This document shows positions 32,945 to 42,815 of a DNA stretch of 64,000 nt, piece after piece (positions within the stretch are counted from its first letter, which is position 1; the number at the start of each line of letters is the position of its first letter). Location of the stretch: NCBI GenBank assembly GCA_016715865.1, contig JADJXM010000005.1:62001-126000 (forward strand). The letters run 5' to 3'. A model generated the notes under the pieces. It did not search any database. It was not told the origin of the DNA and saw only the letters and a list, made by a program, of their open reading frames with translations. This DNA is from Acidobacteriota bacterium (GTDB taxonomy: Bacteria > Acidobacteriota > Blastocatellia > RBC074). The position numbers and the translations under genes are program-made.

Positions 32945-34189
32945 ATGAGATTTCAAAAATTGTCTGGCTGGATTCTGAGTTTCTTTTTCGTAATGACGAT
33001 TGCACTGGCAATTCGCGCGCAGGACTGGCCCGGATGGCGCGGAGCCAATCGCGATGGCGTGGTTACGGGTTTCACGATCCCTGCGCGCTGGCCGGATGTA
33101 CTGAAGACGAGCTGGAAAGTCACGGTCGGAACCGGGCACGCCTCACCGCTGGTCATAGGCAACAGGGTCTATCTGCACGCACGACCGGGAGAGGACGAGG
33201 CGGTTTATGCAATCGATCTCAAGACCGGGAAGACGATCTGGCAAAACAGCTATCCTGTCGCTTACGCCATGAATCCGGCCGCGCGCGATCATGGCAAGGG
33301 GCCCAAATCGACACCTGTGTATGTCAATGGGCGATTGTACACTCTGGGAATAACCGGAATCCTTTCATGTTATGACGCATCGAAAGGGAGACTGCTCTGG
33401 CGAAAGGCCTTCGAGGATCGGTTCAAGGCGAAAGCTCCGTTATTCGGAACGGCCATGTCGCCGATCGTCGATCGCGGCCTGTTGATAGTTCATGCAGGCG
33501 GAAACGACCAGGGTGGCCTGGTGGCTCTGGATGCCGCGACCGGAGCAGAGAAATGGGCCTGGACCGGCGATGGTCCCGGATACGCCTCACCGATCATCGT
33601 CGAAATCGCCGGCAAGCGAACGATCGTCACACAGTCACAGAAGCTGATCATCGGCATCCATGTAGAGACCGGCGCTCTGCTGTGGAAGATTCCCTTCACG
33701 ACTGACTACGTCCAGAACATCGTGACTCCCGTGGCTTACAGGGATCTGCTGATCTTCTCCGGCTTAAACAAAGGCGTTTTTGCGGTTCGCGTCGGCTGGC
33801 GCGATAACCGATGGGTGACCGATCAGATCTGGGAAACGAAAGAAGTGTCGATATATATGAACTCGCCCGTTCTGAAAGGCAATCTGCTTTTTGGAATGTC
33901 GCATCGCAACAAGGGGCAGTTTTTCTGCCTTGATGCCGCTACCGGCAAAGTGCTCTGGACCGGAGATCCGCGCCAGGGCGAGAATGCCGCCATGCTGCTT
34001 GTGAATGACTTTATCTTTTCGCTGACCAACGACGCCGATCTGATCATCACGCGTGTGGCCGACAAGGGAGCGGGCGTGGTCAAGAAATATCACATCGCCC
34101 AGAGCGCGACCTGGGCTCATCCCGCGCTCATTGGAAAGAGCCTTCTGATCAAGGACGAGACTACACTCTCGCTGCTCGGTTTCGAATGA
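32945..34189 (+). CDS. PQQ-like beta-propeller repeat protein, secreted
   Basis: The 414-residue protein starts with a signal peptide (MRFQKLSGWILSFFFVMTIALAIRA) and then DWPGWRGANRDGV, the standard opening of outer-membrane-assembly/PQQ-like propellers. Blades recur with AxDxxTGKxxW patterns: AIDLKTGKTIWQ, YDASKGRLLWRK, ALDAATGAEKWAW, HVETGALLWKI and LDAATGKVLWTG. It probably has a seven- or eight-bladed fold. It may be a scaffold or a quinoprotein-like sensor; nothing shows that PQQ is bound. It stands alone, converging with the orphan gene. Confidence 0.9.
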   Translation: MRFQKLSGWILSFFFVMTIALAIRAQDWPGWRGANRDGVVTGFTIPARWPDVLKTSWKVTVGTGHASPLVIGNRVYLHARPGEDEAVYAIDLKTGKTIWQNSYPVAYAMNPAARDHGKGPKSTPVYVNGRLYTLGITGILSCYDASKGRLLWRKAFEDRFKAKAPLFGTAMSPIVDRGLLIVHAGGNDQGGLVALDAATGAEKWAWTGDGPGYASPIIVEIAGKRTIVTQSQKLIIGIHVETGALLWKIPFTTDYVQNIVTPVAYRDLLIFSGLNKGVFAVRVGWRDNRWVTDQIWETKEVSIYMNSPVLKGNLLFGMSHRNKGQFFCLDAATGKVLWTGDPRQGENAAMLLVNDFIFSLTNDADLIITRVADKGAGVVKKYHIAQSATWAHPALIGKSLLIKDETTLSLLGFE

Positions 34190-34222
34190 GAAAGGTAGAT
34201 TTGATTCACCCAAAAACGTGGA

Positions 34223-37114
34223 TCAAACCTGCCCCTGGGGCATGAGTACCTTGGTTACCTTCTTTCCGCCCGGCGGAGTAATTTCAAGAATCATCGCCGA
34301 TTGCCGCAGAGCGGCTCCACCCGAGAGTTCAGCTATCAGTTTATCGAGAGTGGCGAAGAATGCGTTTTCGCGCCATTTATCGAGCTGATCAAGCATCTCC
34401 ACGAACTGCTTCGCTTCTTCCTTCAGTTTTTTCAGCTGGACCGGCATACCGTCGTTGATGGCGCCGCTGAGCATCTGTCCCAGTTTGACGAGCCGTTTGG
34501 AGTATGATTTTTCGATGTTGCACAGTGTCCGAAGCATGGCGATGTCGGTATTCGAGAGTCCAACGTCGGTTGGTGATCCACCGGTGTACCAGGACGGCAG
34601 TGTTACGCTCTTGAATTTTTGGAGCCCGGTGGATCCTTCGCGATCGTAGGTTTCATGAAGTTCGGGCGCGAGGTATGCGAATCCGACACGCGCCAGCCAG
34701 TTTGTCTGTTTGAGGCCGATATATTTCGAGGCGATAACCTGGCGCAGTGTCAGACGGGCGAGTTGCTGCGTCCGTGGGCCATCGAATGTTTCGAAGACCT
34801 TGCGAATGGCGGCATCGTCATATCGGATCTGATATTTGACTGAGACATTGCCGAATCCGGCAGGGAATTGACGTTTGAGGTCGGTCACGAATTCGGAGCG
34901 GCTATTTCCGGGCATCATCCCAAGGAATTCGGCCATTTCCAGATAACGCATCAGCTCATCAGGCTGAGTCTGTTCGTCAGTCTGCAGCAGATCGTATTGA
35001 ATCGACATATCGCGCAGAGTCTGGAGCAGCCATGATTGCGATCCGTCAGTCGCTTGTGGCAGGCTTTCCCCAATGGCGCGCAGCAGCAGATTGCATTCGA
35101 CGGTCTCGCGGAACTTTCTACCGCTGCTTCTTCTTCGTTTGAGCGCAGTCTCGCTGGCATAGACGTGAAGCAGCCCGCCGCTTGTCTCTTCGATCGTCTC
35201 TTCCACGCTTTGCGTCAGTTGTCGCAGGCTTTCAAAACCATAGCCCATGACATTGATGCTCAGATGGGAGCTTGTCGTGATGGAATGCGTGAAGACACCA
35301 TTGTTTATTCGAATGTAAGATGCGTTGAATCCACTCAGGATAGCGGAGAAGTCGCCGGACGCCGCGAGCCGTGAGAGTTTTGCTCCCTCCGGATGCGAAA
35401 GATCGAGCTCGATATCGATCAGTTGGTCGTTCTGTTTGGCGCGACTCCAGGCCAGATGCAGATCGAATCGGAACTTGCCGTTGACCGATTCCTGAATCCT
35501 CTCATACCAGTGATTCTTGAAGACTTCGACTCGATCGAGCCCGGATTTCAATGATTTGAGCGCCGAATCCCATTCGTTCTTTCTGATTTCATCAAAAGAC
35601 CTGCCGATCAGGCGGCCGGCCAGGTCTTGTAATCGCAGGTCAACGGTATTCTTCAGCTCATCGGTCGAACCGATCTTGCCCAATTCTTTGAAAAGCCCAT
35701 CGAGTGGCAGAAATTCAGCCATGCCGGAGATCAATTCCCGCACCGGGCGCGTGGCATCCTCTTCGATAAATGATCTGGCCCGCTTCGCGAAATCTGAAAA
35801 CCGCTGGAATTCATCCTTATCGAGCAGCAGAGGATAAACGTTGGCGCCCCAGACAAGTTGAATCATCTCCCACCACCCGGCCTTCTCTTCCGCCATGTCG
35901 TCATCTTCGTCATCGATGATCAACTCCATCGGATTTGAGACGGCGGTCAATGCTTCAAGGATGCGGCTCAGGGCTGGGATTCGATCCAGATAATTCTGAT
36001 ACAGGTCAAGGATGCGCTGATCAGCATTCTGATAGATGTCAGAAGCCTTTCGCGCAGCCTCGAGGAATTCATCGAGGGTATGATCGGTTAATGATTGGCC
36101 GATCAGCTTCTGCGACCAGTTGTGAACGAACTGCTTGAGCGACGGAGTGAGCGCGTTTTCCAGCGCATCAAGCGAAGCATATTTGCGCGTTTTCTGAAAA
36201 TAATCGATGAAAGATTTTGCGTCGGTTCCGATGATCGAACTCAGAAACTGGTCAGCGGTTTGCGGAAGACCCTTCAAAGTGTGCTTTTCGTCGAGTGAAA
36301 AATCCGCCGCCAGGCTGAGCTGCGACTGCCGGTTTTTGCGAACGATGAAGCGGACCCAGCCTTCGGAAGCCCCTTTTTTCGCTTCGATACTGAAGTTGCC
36401 GGCCAGGCTGTATCCGATCGTGAGGGCCGCCACTGCCTTGAGCGCGTAGTTCAGATCCAGCGCCAGCTCATTGAATTCGATCGACCTGGATCCCTTGAGC
36501 TTGTAGCCCCAGTTGAGCGCGGAGCTGAGTTTGAGGTAACCTCCGTATTGCATAACGATTGCTTCGCCTTTGCCCGGCAGATCGTCCAATGTCTCGATCT
36601 GTTGAGGCAGCCGCACGCCGGCGAAGAGGTCTTCCAGAATGGTCTTTGCCGTCAGCTCGCTTGAATAGACTTTGAGGTACTCGTATCCGACGTTGCCTCC
36701 CGCCTGAATGCCGAAACCAACTGAAACTGGGCCTGTCGGAAAATCCGCCGTTGCGCCTGCATCGGCTGAGGCTTGCAGGTTGAGCCGCAGGCAGACATCG
36801 TCTTCCGTCATCGCATCGGCCAACCCGAGATCATCCAGAATCCGATCAGCATCACCTGGCCAGATGAGTTGAATCTGATGGCTCGCCTGGCCTCCGACAT
36901 TGAGCTTGAATCCGCCCGCCTTACCGAAGTGGAAAGATTTTCCCTCGCGCAGCGCAAATTTCACATCGGCGATTCTGGAGACTGTCGGCAGAAATCGACC
37001 GCCGGTAGCAAGCAGGCTGAGCCAGATATCCTGGTCGGACGCCAGCTCTAAATGACCCTCACCGCCGAGGAAGGATCGCTTGAAGGTGTCGGAGTTGAGA
37101 AGGAAAATTTGCAT
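34223..37114 (-). CDS. Large orphan protein of unknown function (963 aa)
   Basis: I do not recognise this protein. It has no signal peptide or clear membrane helix, so it looks cytoplasmic. The first 320 residues alternate hydrophobic and Gly-rich strands (GGFKLNVGGQASHQIQLIWP, VSVGFGIQAGGNVGYEYL), suggesting a beta-rich domain. The middle (about 320-580) is helical and charged, with a DDEDDDMAEE stretch near 425. A mixed region follows, and the end (about 860-950) is helical. GAGG precedes this ATG; the longer reading is translated repeat. The opening MQIFLLNSDTFKRSFLGGEG and the size recall baseplate-like or scaffold proteins, but this is only an impression. Confidence 0.72.
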   Translation of the reverse strand: MQIFLLNSDTFKRSFLGGEGHLELASDQDIWLSLLATGGRFLPTVSRIADVKFALREGKSFHFGKAGGFKLNVGGQASHQIQLIWPGDADRILDDLGLADAMTEDDVCLRLNLQASADAGATADFPTGPVSVGFGIQAGGNVGYEYLKVYSSELTAKTILEDLFAGVRLPQQIETLDDLPGKGEAIVMQYGGYLKLSSALNWGYKLKGSRSIEFNELALDLNYALKAVAALTIGYSLAGNFSIEAKKGASEGWVRFIVRKNRQSQLSLAADFSLDEKHTLKGLPQTADQFLSSIIGTDAKSFIDYFQKTRKYASLDALENALTPSLKQFVHNWSQKLIGQSLTDHTLDEFLEAARKASDIYQNADQRILDLYQNYLDRIPALSRILEALTAVSNPMELIIDDEDDDMAEEKAGWWEMIQLVWGANVYPLLLDKDEFQRFSDFAKRARSFIEEDATRPVRELISGMAEFLPLDGLFKELGKIGSTDELKNTVDLRLQDLAGRLIGRSFDEIRKNEWDSALKSLKSGLDRVEVFKNHWYERIQESVNGKFRFDLHLAWSRAKQNDQLIDIELDLSHPEGAKLSRLAASGDFSAILSGFNASYIRINNGVFTHSITTSSHLSINVMGYGFESLRQLTQSVEETIEETSGGLLHVYASETALKRRRSSGRKFRETVECNLLLRAIGESLPQATDGSQSWLLQTLRDMSIQYDLLQTDEQTQPDELMRYLEMAEFLGMMPGNSRSEFVTDLKRQFPAGFGNVSVKYQIRYDDAAIRKVFETFDGPRTQQLARLTLRQVIASKYIGLKQTNWLARVGFAYLAPELHETYDREGSTGLQKFKSVTLPSWYTGGSPTDVGLSNTDIAMLRTLCNIEKSYSKRLVKLGQMLSGAINDGMPVQLKKLKEEAKQFVEMLDQLDKWRENAFFATLDKLIAELSGGAALRQSAMILEITPPGGKKVTKVLMPQGQV

Positions 37115-37139
37115 CCCTGACCTCGTGAAAGAGCGATTT

Positions 37140-37172
37140 GAAAGTTGAAAGATAAAAGTTGAAAGTTGAAAA
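37140..37172. repeat. Solo AAAGTTG repeat array upstream of the orphan gene
   Basis: The run is GAAAGTTG, AAAGAT, AAAAGTTG, AAAGTTG and AAAATG units. No complementary arm is found within 150 nt, so this looks like a half element. It lies 25 nt upstream of the start codon of the 963-residue protein gene, where promoter or leader sequence would be expected. Confidence 0.7.
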
Positions 37173-37270
37173 TGCATTGTAAACTGAAATATCTGATGAT
37201 GTATGTCGTAATTTCATTGAAGAAAATATAAAACGGGTCTGCCGCTCAGAGGACGGAAGGAGCAAGTAAC

Positions 37271-37672
37271 ATGATGCTTGAAGGATTACGCGTCGGCGAT
37301 AAAAGCGAAAAGACGATCGAAGTTACCCGGGATTTGACGATTCAGATGCATGATCCGATGCTGCCTCCCGTCTATTCCACTCCGGCGATGATCTATCTCA
37401 TGGAGGTTGCGGCGGCGGGAGCGATGCAGCCTTATCTGCCTGAAGGGTTCATCTCGGTCGGTGTTGAAATAAACGTTCGTCATGCCGCGGCGACTCCAAT
37501 CGGTGATCATGTCACGGCGCGTGCGACGGTTCTTGAAGTCGTAGATAATCTTGTCAAATTCGATGTAGAAGCGCATGACAACCGCCAGTTGATCGGTTCC
37601 GGGACGCACATTCGCGCGGTTCTGGATCTGGAACGTTTCGTCAACGGTCTGAAAAAGAAGGGGCTGCTTTGA
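37271..37672 (+). CDS. Hotdog thioesterase, FlK (fluoroacetyl-CoA thioesterase)-like
   Basis: The 133-residue protein matches FlK-type thioesterases. The catalytic triad of FlK (Thr42, Glu50, His76) is present as Thr37, Glu45 and His71, with spacings of 8 and 26 residues identical to FlK. The natural substrate here is probably an ordinary short acyl-CoA, since most relatives do not act on fluoroacetate. GGAG is placed 8 nt before the ATG. The stop codon overlaps the MiaA start, indicating translational coupling. Confidence 0.87.
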   Translation: MMLEGLRVGDKSEKTIEVTRDLTIQMHDPMLPPVYSTPAMIYLMEVAAAGAMQPYLPEGFISVGVEINVRHAAATPIGDHVTARATVLEVVDNLVKFDVEAHDNRQLIGSGTHIRAVLDLERFVNGLKKKGLL

Positions 37673-38604
37673 TAATCGCAATCGTCGGGCCGACAGCATC
37701 AGGCAAGAGTGATCTCGGGATCGCGCTCGCCCGGCGTTTCAACGGCGAGATCGTCAATTGCGATTCGGTCCAGGCATATCGAGGCATCAACATCGCTACG
37801 GCCAAGGTCCCGCCGGAGCAGCAGCAAGGAATCCCGCATCATCTGATCGATATCGTTGAACCGACTTATACGCTGACGGCCGTCGAATGGGCTGAACGGG
37901 CGCGTCAGGTAATTGAATCTATCGAGGCACGCGGCAAGCGGGCATTTCTGGTCGGAGGAACCGGATTTTATCTCAAGGCGCTGACTATGCGATTTTTTGA
38001 TGCGCCGGAGATCGACCCGTCGCTGCGCCCGAGGCTGCAAAAGCTGCTTGATCATCACGGCCCGGAATATCTTCACAGGATGTTGAAGCGGGTTGATCCG
38101 AAGAGTGCCGCCCAGACCGAGCCGCGAAACCGGTCGCGTACGACGAGGGCGCTCGAAGTATATTTTTCATCGGGCAGGCCGCTCTCTGATTGGCAGGCTG
38201 AGGCGCCGGTCGAGCCGACGGCATACTTCGACCAAATCTTCTATCTTGTCCTCAAACCGCCTCGTCAGGAACTTTACGCTCGAATCAATTTACGGGTCGA
38301 TGTCATGGTGCAAAGTGGGCTATTGAAAGAGATCGAAGATCTGATCGCCTCGGGGATTCCACCGACGGCGAAGGCATTTCAGGCTCACGGATATAAAAGG
38401 TTCGTCGAGTACCTGCTGGGACAGCGGACGCTCGAGAGTGCGATCGAACAGATGAAGCTCGACACGCGACACTACGCCAAACGTCAGTGGACATGGTGGC
38501 GAGCGCAATCCAACACCTTCTGGCTGGACGGTTTCGGATTCGATGAGCGAATCATCCAAGAAGCCGCCGGCATCGTTGAAACCCTATTCGCAGAGAATCC
38601 TTAG
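37669..38604 (+). CDS. miaA: tRNA dimethylallyltransferase
   Basis: MiaA adds a dimethylallyl group to A37 of tRNAs reading UNN codons. The 311-residue protein has the P-loop GPTASGKSDL (about 7-16), the CDSVQAYRGINIATAK segment, HHLIDIVEP, LVGGTGFYLKAL and the C-terminal RHYAKRQWTWWR motif. It begins at TTG overlapping the preceding thioesterase stop (TTGA). The length is normal. The call is secure. Confidence 0.97.
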   Translation: MIIAIVGPTASGKSDLGIALARRFNGEIVNCDSVQAYRGINIATAKVPPEQQQGIPHHLIDIVEPTYTLTAVEWAERARQVIESIEARGKRAFLVGGTGFYLKALTMRFFDAPEIDPSLRPRLQKLLDHHGPEYLHRMLKRVDPKSAAQTEPRNRSRTTRALEVYFSSGRPLSDWQAEAPVEPTAYFDQIFYLVLKPPRQELYARINLRVDVMVQSGLLKEIEDLIASGIPPTAKAFQAHGYKRFVEYLLGQRTLESAIEQMKLDTRHYAKRQWTWWRAQSNTFWLDGFGFDERIIQEAAGIVETLFAENP

Positions 38605-38619
38605 AATATAAAAGAACAT

Positions 38620-38698
38620 CCACAAAGGGCACAAAGAAACACAAAGAAGAAAAAGAGCATCCTCTCTTCTACTTTGTGCTTCTTCGTGTCCTTCGTGG
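38620..38698. repeat. Hairpin, CACAAAGRR-type arms, between convergent miaA and serC
   Basis: The left arm (38620-38650) is CCACAAAGGG, CACAAAGAAA and CACAAAGAAG units. The right arm (38665-38698) is the complementary ACTTTGTGCTTC, TTCGTGTCC and TTCGTGG units. The 14-nt spacer makes a tight hairpin between two convergent stop codons. It may terminate both transcripts. The arms match those of the hairpin at 10355-10410. Confidence 0.82.
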
Positions 38699-38707
38699 AC
38701 GATCTTC

Positions 38708-39799
<1,092 letters not shown>

Positions 39800-39856
39800 C
39801 TGAAACTCCTTCTTATAAAATTGCGATGTGGTTTATTGGCTATGGATAATAAGTAA

Positions 39857-40236
39857 CTGATGTTACGCAGAGACAATGTTCGGAAATTGCTTGATTTGTC
39901 CCGAACCCGCGAAGCGGGTGGGCAGAATTTAGCCCGGGGTGGAGCGAGGCCGCCAGGCCGAGCGAAACCCCGGGTACTGGGATCATCTTTTCATCAAGCC
40001 CATGAAATGGGCGGCAGATTTCTCGATGACGCCTGACTCTTCCGCACAGGCTATCGCCCACTTCGTGGGCTTGCCAATTTTGGTGGAACGGTACCCGGGG
40101 CTTCGCTCGGCCTGACGGCCTCGCTCCACCCCGGGCTCTATTCTTTCGCCTGCGTTGCAGGCTCACAGAAGAATATGCTTGAGAAACCCCGTAATTTGTC
40201 AAAGTGATTTTAAAGGACTCTTCTGCGTAACATCAG
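39857..40236. mobile_element. Intact 380-bp MITE-like element with TSDs, between serA and serC
   Basis: The ends are inverted repeats, CTGATGTTACGCAGA on the left (39857-39871) and its complement on the right. The element is flanked by a perfect 7-bp direct repeat, TAAGTAA (39850-39856 and 40237-40243), a target-site duplication. Inside, GCCCGGGGTGGAGCGAGGC pairs with GCCTCGCTCCACCCCGGGC in the other half, so most of the element could fold on itself. It encodes no transposase. A minus-strand reading frame of 120 residues across it is an artefact of the palindrome. Confidence 0.85.
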
Positions 40237-40265
40237 TAAGTAAATTCATCATATAAAAAGATGAA

Positions 40266-41468
40266 CTATAAGGTTATCTGATAGAGGTCGATGATATCCG
40301 AATTCCCTGCCTGAATCGACGTCAGAATATCGGCGGAAAGTTCGGCATCGAGGGCGATCCGGGCGATGGCGGCCTCGGCGCCTTCGAAGACGATATTTTC
40401 CATCTCCTGGACATTGATCTGGTTCGCCTTGATCCGGTCGAAGACATGGGCGAGCACGCCGGGACGGTCGCGATGCCTGACTACGAGCATATGCGTTGCG
40501 GGAGAGCGATCCGTTAGATTGACGACATTCGGAACCTTGCCGGTCTCTTTGAAGGTTCGAATAACGCGGACAGTCTCGCCCGCGATGGCTTCCTGGGCCT
40601 GATCTGTCGATGCTCCGATATGATGCGTGCCATAGACGCCCGGCAACTGGACGATTGGGTCTGTAAAATCTCCCGTTGCCACTGCCGGTTCCTCTGCGAA
40701 GACATCGAGACCGGCGCGTATGCCTTTGATCTTGATGGCCTGAGTCAAGGCGGCCTGATCGATTATTTCGGCGCGAGATGTGTTGATGACGAACGACCCG
40801 GGCTTCATGACCTCGAAGATATCGGAGTTAATCACGCCGAGCGTGTCGGGCGCGAGCGCCAGGTGGATGCTCAGGATGTCGCAATCGTTTGCGACCTCGA
40901 TAAAAGTCTGGCGGAATGAGATGCCCATCTCTGCGGCCGCTTCGGGTGTCAGGCTGCGGCTCCATCCGATGACGTTCATGCCGAATGCTTTTGCCCGCGC
41001 GATCATCTCACAGCCGATCCTGCCGAGACCGATCAGTCCCAGCGTTCGCCCGTGCAGCCCTCGCGCTTTGCCGTATTCCTTCTTGTCCCATTTCCCGTCG
41101 CGCAGGTCCGAAACGTTATCGGCGATCCGACGGTCGAGCGCGAGTATCAAACCGAAAGCCAGTTCCGCAACGGCGATCGCATTTTTTCCCGGGCAATTCG
41201 AAACATAGATTCCGCGCGCGGATGCCGCCTTAACGTCGATCGTGTTGTATCCGGCGCCGGCGCGGACGACCAGGCTCAGGCGCCCGGCATCCAGAACCGC
41301 CTCGGTCACTCTGGTCGATCGGACGATCAGAACATCGGCCTGTGTCTGGCGGACGGCATCGACAAGCATCTCGTCCTTCAGGTTCGGATCGCAGACGACA
41401 TCGCAGCCGATGGCCTTGAGCCCCTCGATCCCACTCTCTTCGAATTTGTCTGCGATCAGTACTTTCAT
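40266..41468 (-). CDS. serA: D-3-phosphoglycerate dehydrogenase with ACT domain
   Basis: SerA oxidises 3-phosphoglycerate, the first step of serine synthesis. The 400-residue protein has an NAD-binding motif GLIGLGRIGCEM (about 147-158), the catalytic Arg in INTSRAEIID, Glu in FAEEPAVA and His in GTHHIGAST. A C-terminal ACT domain spans about 325-400 (THMLVVRHRDRPGVLAHVF) and probably gives serine feedback inhibition. The length matches the short SerA class without the intervening domain. DUF1015 is encoded 20 nt upstream. Confidence 0.96.
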   Translation of the reverse strand: MKVLIADKFEESGIEGLKAIGCDVVCDPNLKDEMLVDAVRQTQADVLIVRSTRVTEAVLDAGRLSLVVRAGAGYNTIDVKAASARGIYVSNCPGKNAIAVAELAFGLILALDRRIADNVSDLRDGKWDKKEYGKARGLHGRTLGLIGLGRIGCEMIARAKAFGMNVIGWSRSLTPEAAAEMGISFRQTFIEVANDCDILSIHLALAPDTLGVINSDIFEVMKPGSFVINTSRAEIIDQAALTQAIKIKGIRAGLDVFAEEPAVATGDFTDPIVQLPGVYGTHHIGASTDQAQEAIAGETVRVIRTFKETGKVPNVVNLTDRSPATHMLVVRHRDRPGVLAHVFDRIKANQINVQEMENIVFEGAEAAIARIALDAELSADILTSIQAGNSDIIDLYQITL

Positions 41469-41488
41469 GAATTTAGAATCTTCATCGA

Positions 41489-42721
41489 TCAGATCAGATG
41501 GCTAAGCAGTCCGTCGGCCAGCTTCGGTTCGAACCAGGTGGATTTCGGGGGCATGATCTCACCGGCATCAGAAATCTCGATCAATTCATTGATGTTTACC
41601 GGATGCAGGGAGAATGCGACGGCGTACTCCCCTGTATCGACCAGCTTTTCGAGTTCCCGGGTTCCGCGAATGCCTCCGATGAAGGTAATGCGTGGATCGG
41701 TGCGCACATCCTTGATGCCGAGGATCGGTGAAAGCAGGCGGTCCTGCAGCATGCTGACGTCCAGACGATCGGTCACCTTAAGGCCTTTGGTAACCTCGGG
41801 GCGAATGGTCAATCCGTACCATTTGCCATCTAAATACATTGAAATATTTCCTTTTCCCGCGGGCCGCGGATCGGCATCAGGGACGATTTCGAACTCCTCC
41901 GAAATGGCTGTCAGAAGATCGTCCTTCGAATATCCGTTAAGGTCTTTGACGGCTCGGTTATAGGGCAGAATGTGGACCTGATCGGCCGGGAAGAGGACGC
42001 ACTGGAAGAAGTTGTATTCCTCCTCGCCGGTGTGATCGCGGTTTTGGGCGCGCAACGTTTCGCGGGCCCGGCTGGCGCTTTTGGCGCGATGATGGCCGTC
42101 GGCGATATATAATTTCGGCACTGCGCGAAATGCCTCGATCAATGTGGCATTGAGGCTTTCCGGAATCCTCCAGACCCTGTGCTCGATCCCGTCGGGCGCG
42201 GTGTAATCGAAGAGCGGATCCTCATGCCGGATCGCATTTATCAGTTCATTGATCTTGGAATTGGGTTGGAAGGTCATAAAGACCGGGCCGGTCTGGGCCC
42301 GCAGCGAGAGCATGTGCTGTGTGCGGTCATCTTCCTTGTCCTGTCGCGTTCGCTCGTGCTTGAGAATGACATCAGTGTCGTAATCGTCGACCGAGCAACA
42401 GGCCACAAGTCCCACCTGGAAGTGATTGCCCATCTTCAACCGATAGAGATAGAAGCTGGGTTCGTCCTCGATAATTAACGGAGCGGCGCTGGACAGCCTG
42501 TCGAAATTGGCGGCGGCGCGGGCGTAAACTTCAGCGGAATGAACGTCGATCCCGTCCGGCATCTCTATCTCCGGACGCGACACGCGCAGGAAGCTGAGCG
42601 GATTATCGCCCGCCATTTCACGCGCCTCGGCCGTCGAGACTACATCATACGGAACGCTTGCCACTTTTTCGCATTGCGCCGGGAGCGGTCGGATCGCACG
42701 AAAGGGTTTTATGATTGCCAC
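41489..42721 (-). CDS. DUF1015-family protein, serine-pathway neighbour
   Basis: This 410-residue protein belongs to DUF1015: KPFRAIRPLPAQCEKVASVP, DVVSTAEAREM, PSFYLYRLKM, KLYIADGHHRAKSA and ADQVHILPYNR are family hallmarks. Its function is unsettled. It is often encoded beside serA and serC in other bacteria, which suggests a role in serine metabolism. The start is the GTG at 42721, chosen because CAGGGGGAAT precedes it; an upstream ATG would add 27 weak residues. It is the first gene of a DUF1015-serA-serC set. Confidence 0.93.
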   Translation of the reverse strand: MAIIKPFRAIRPLPAQCEKVASVPYDVVSTAEAREMAGDNPLSFLRVSRPEIEMPDGIDVHSAEVYARAAANFDRLSSAAPLIIEDEPSFYLYRLKMGNHFQVGLVACCSVDDYDTDVILKHERTRQDKEDDRTQHMLSLRAQTGPVFMTFQPNSKINELINAIRHEDPLFDYTAPDGIEHRVWRIPESLNATLIEAFRAVPKLYIADGHHRAKSASRARETLRAQNRDHTGEEEYNFFQCVLFPADQVHILPYNRAVKDLNGYSKDDLLTAISEEFEIVPDADPRPAGKGNISMYLDGKWYGLTIRPEVTKGLKVTDRLDVSMLQDRLLSPILGIKDVRTDPRITFIGGIRGTRELEKLVDTGEYAVAFSLHPVNINELIEISDAGEIMPPKSTWFEPKLADGLLSHLI

Positions 42722-42815
42722 GGATTCCCCCTGATTGATGATTAAATCGAAGTTCGAATTTAAACCGAATTCTACACCAAGGGATTGTGGATGGACAGTC
42801 AAGAGCGAGAAGGTC

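Noticed and set aside
39840..40202. A 120-residue minus-strand reading frame across the 380-bp element
   Set aside because: It is a by-product of the palindrome; composition is low-complexity Arg/Gly/Pro and it has no Shine-Dalgarno.
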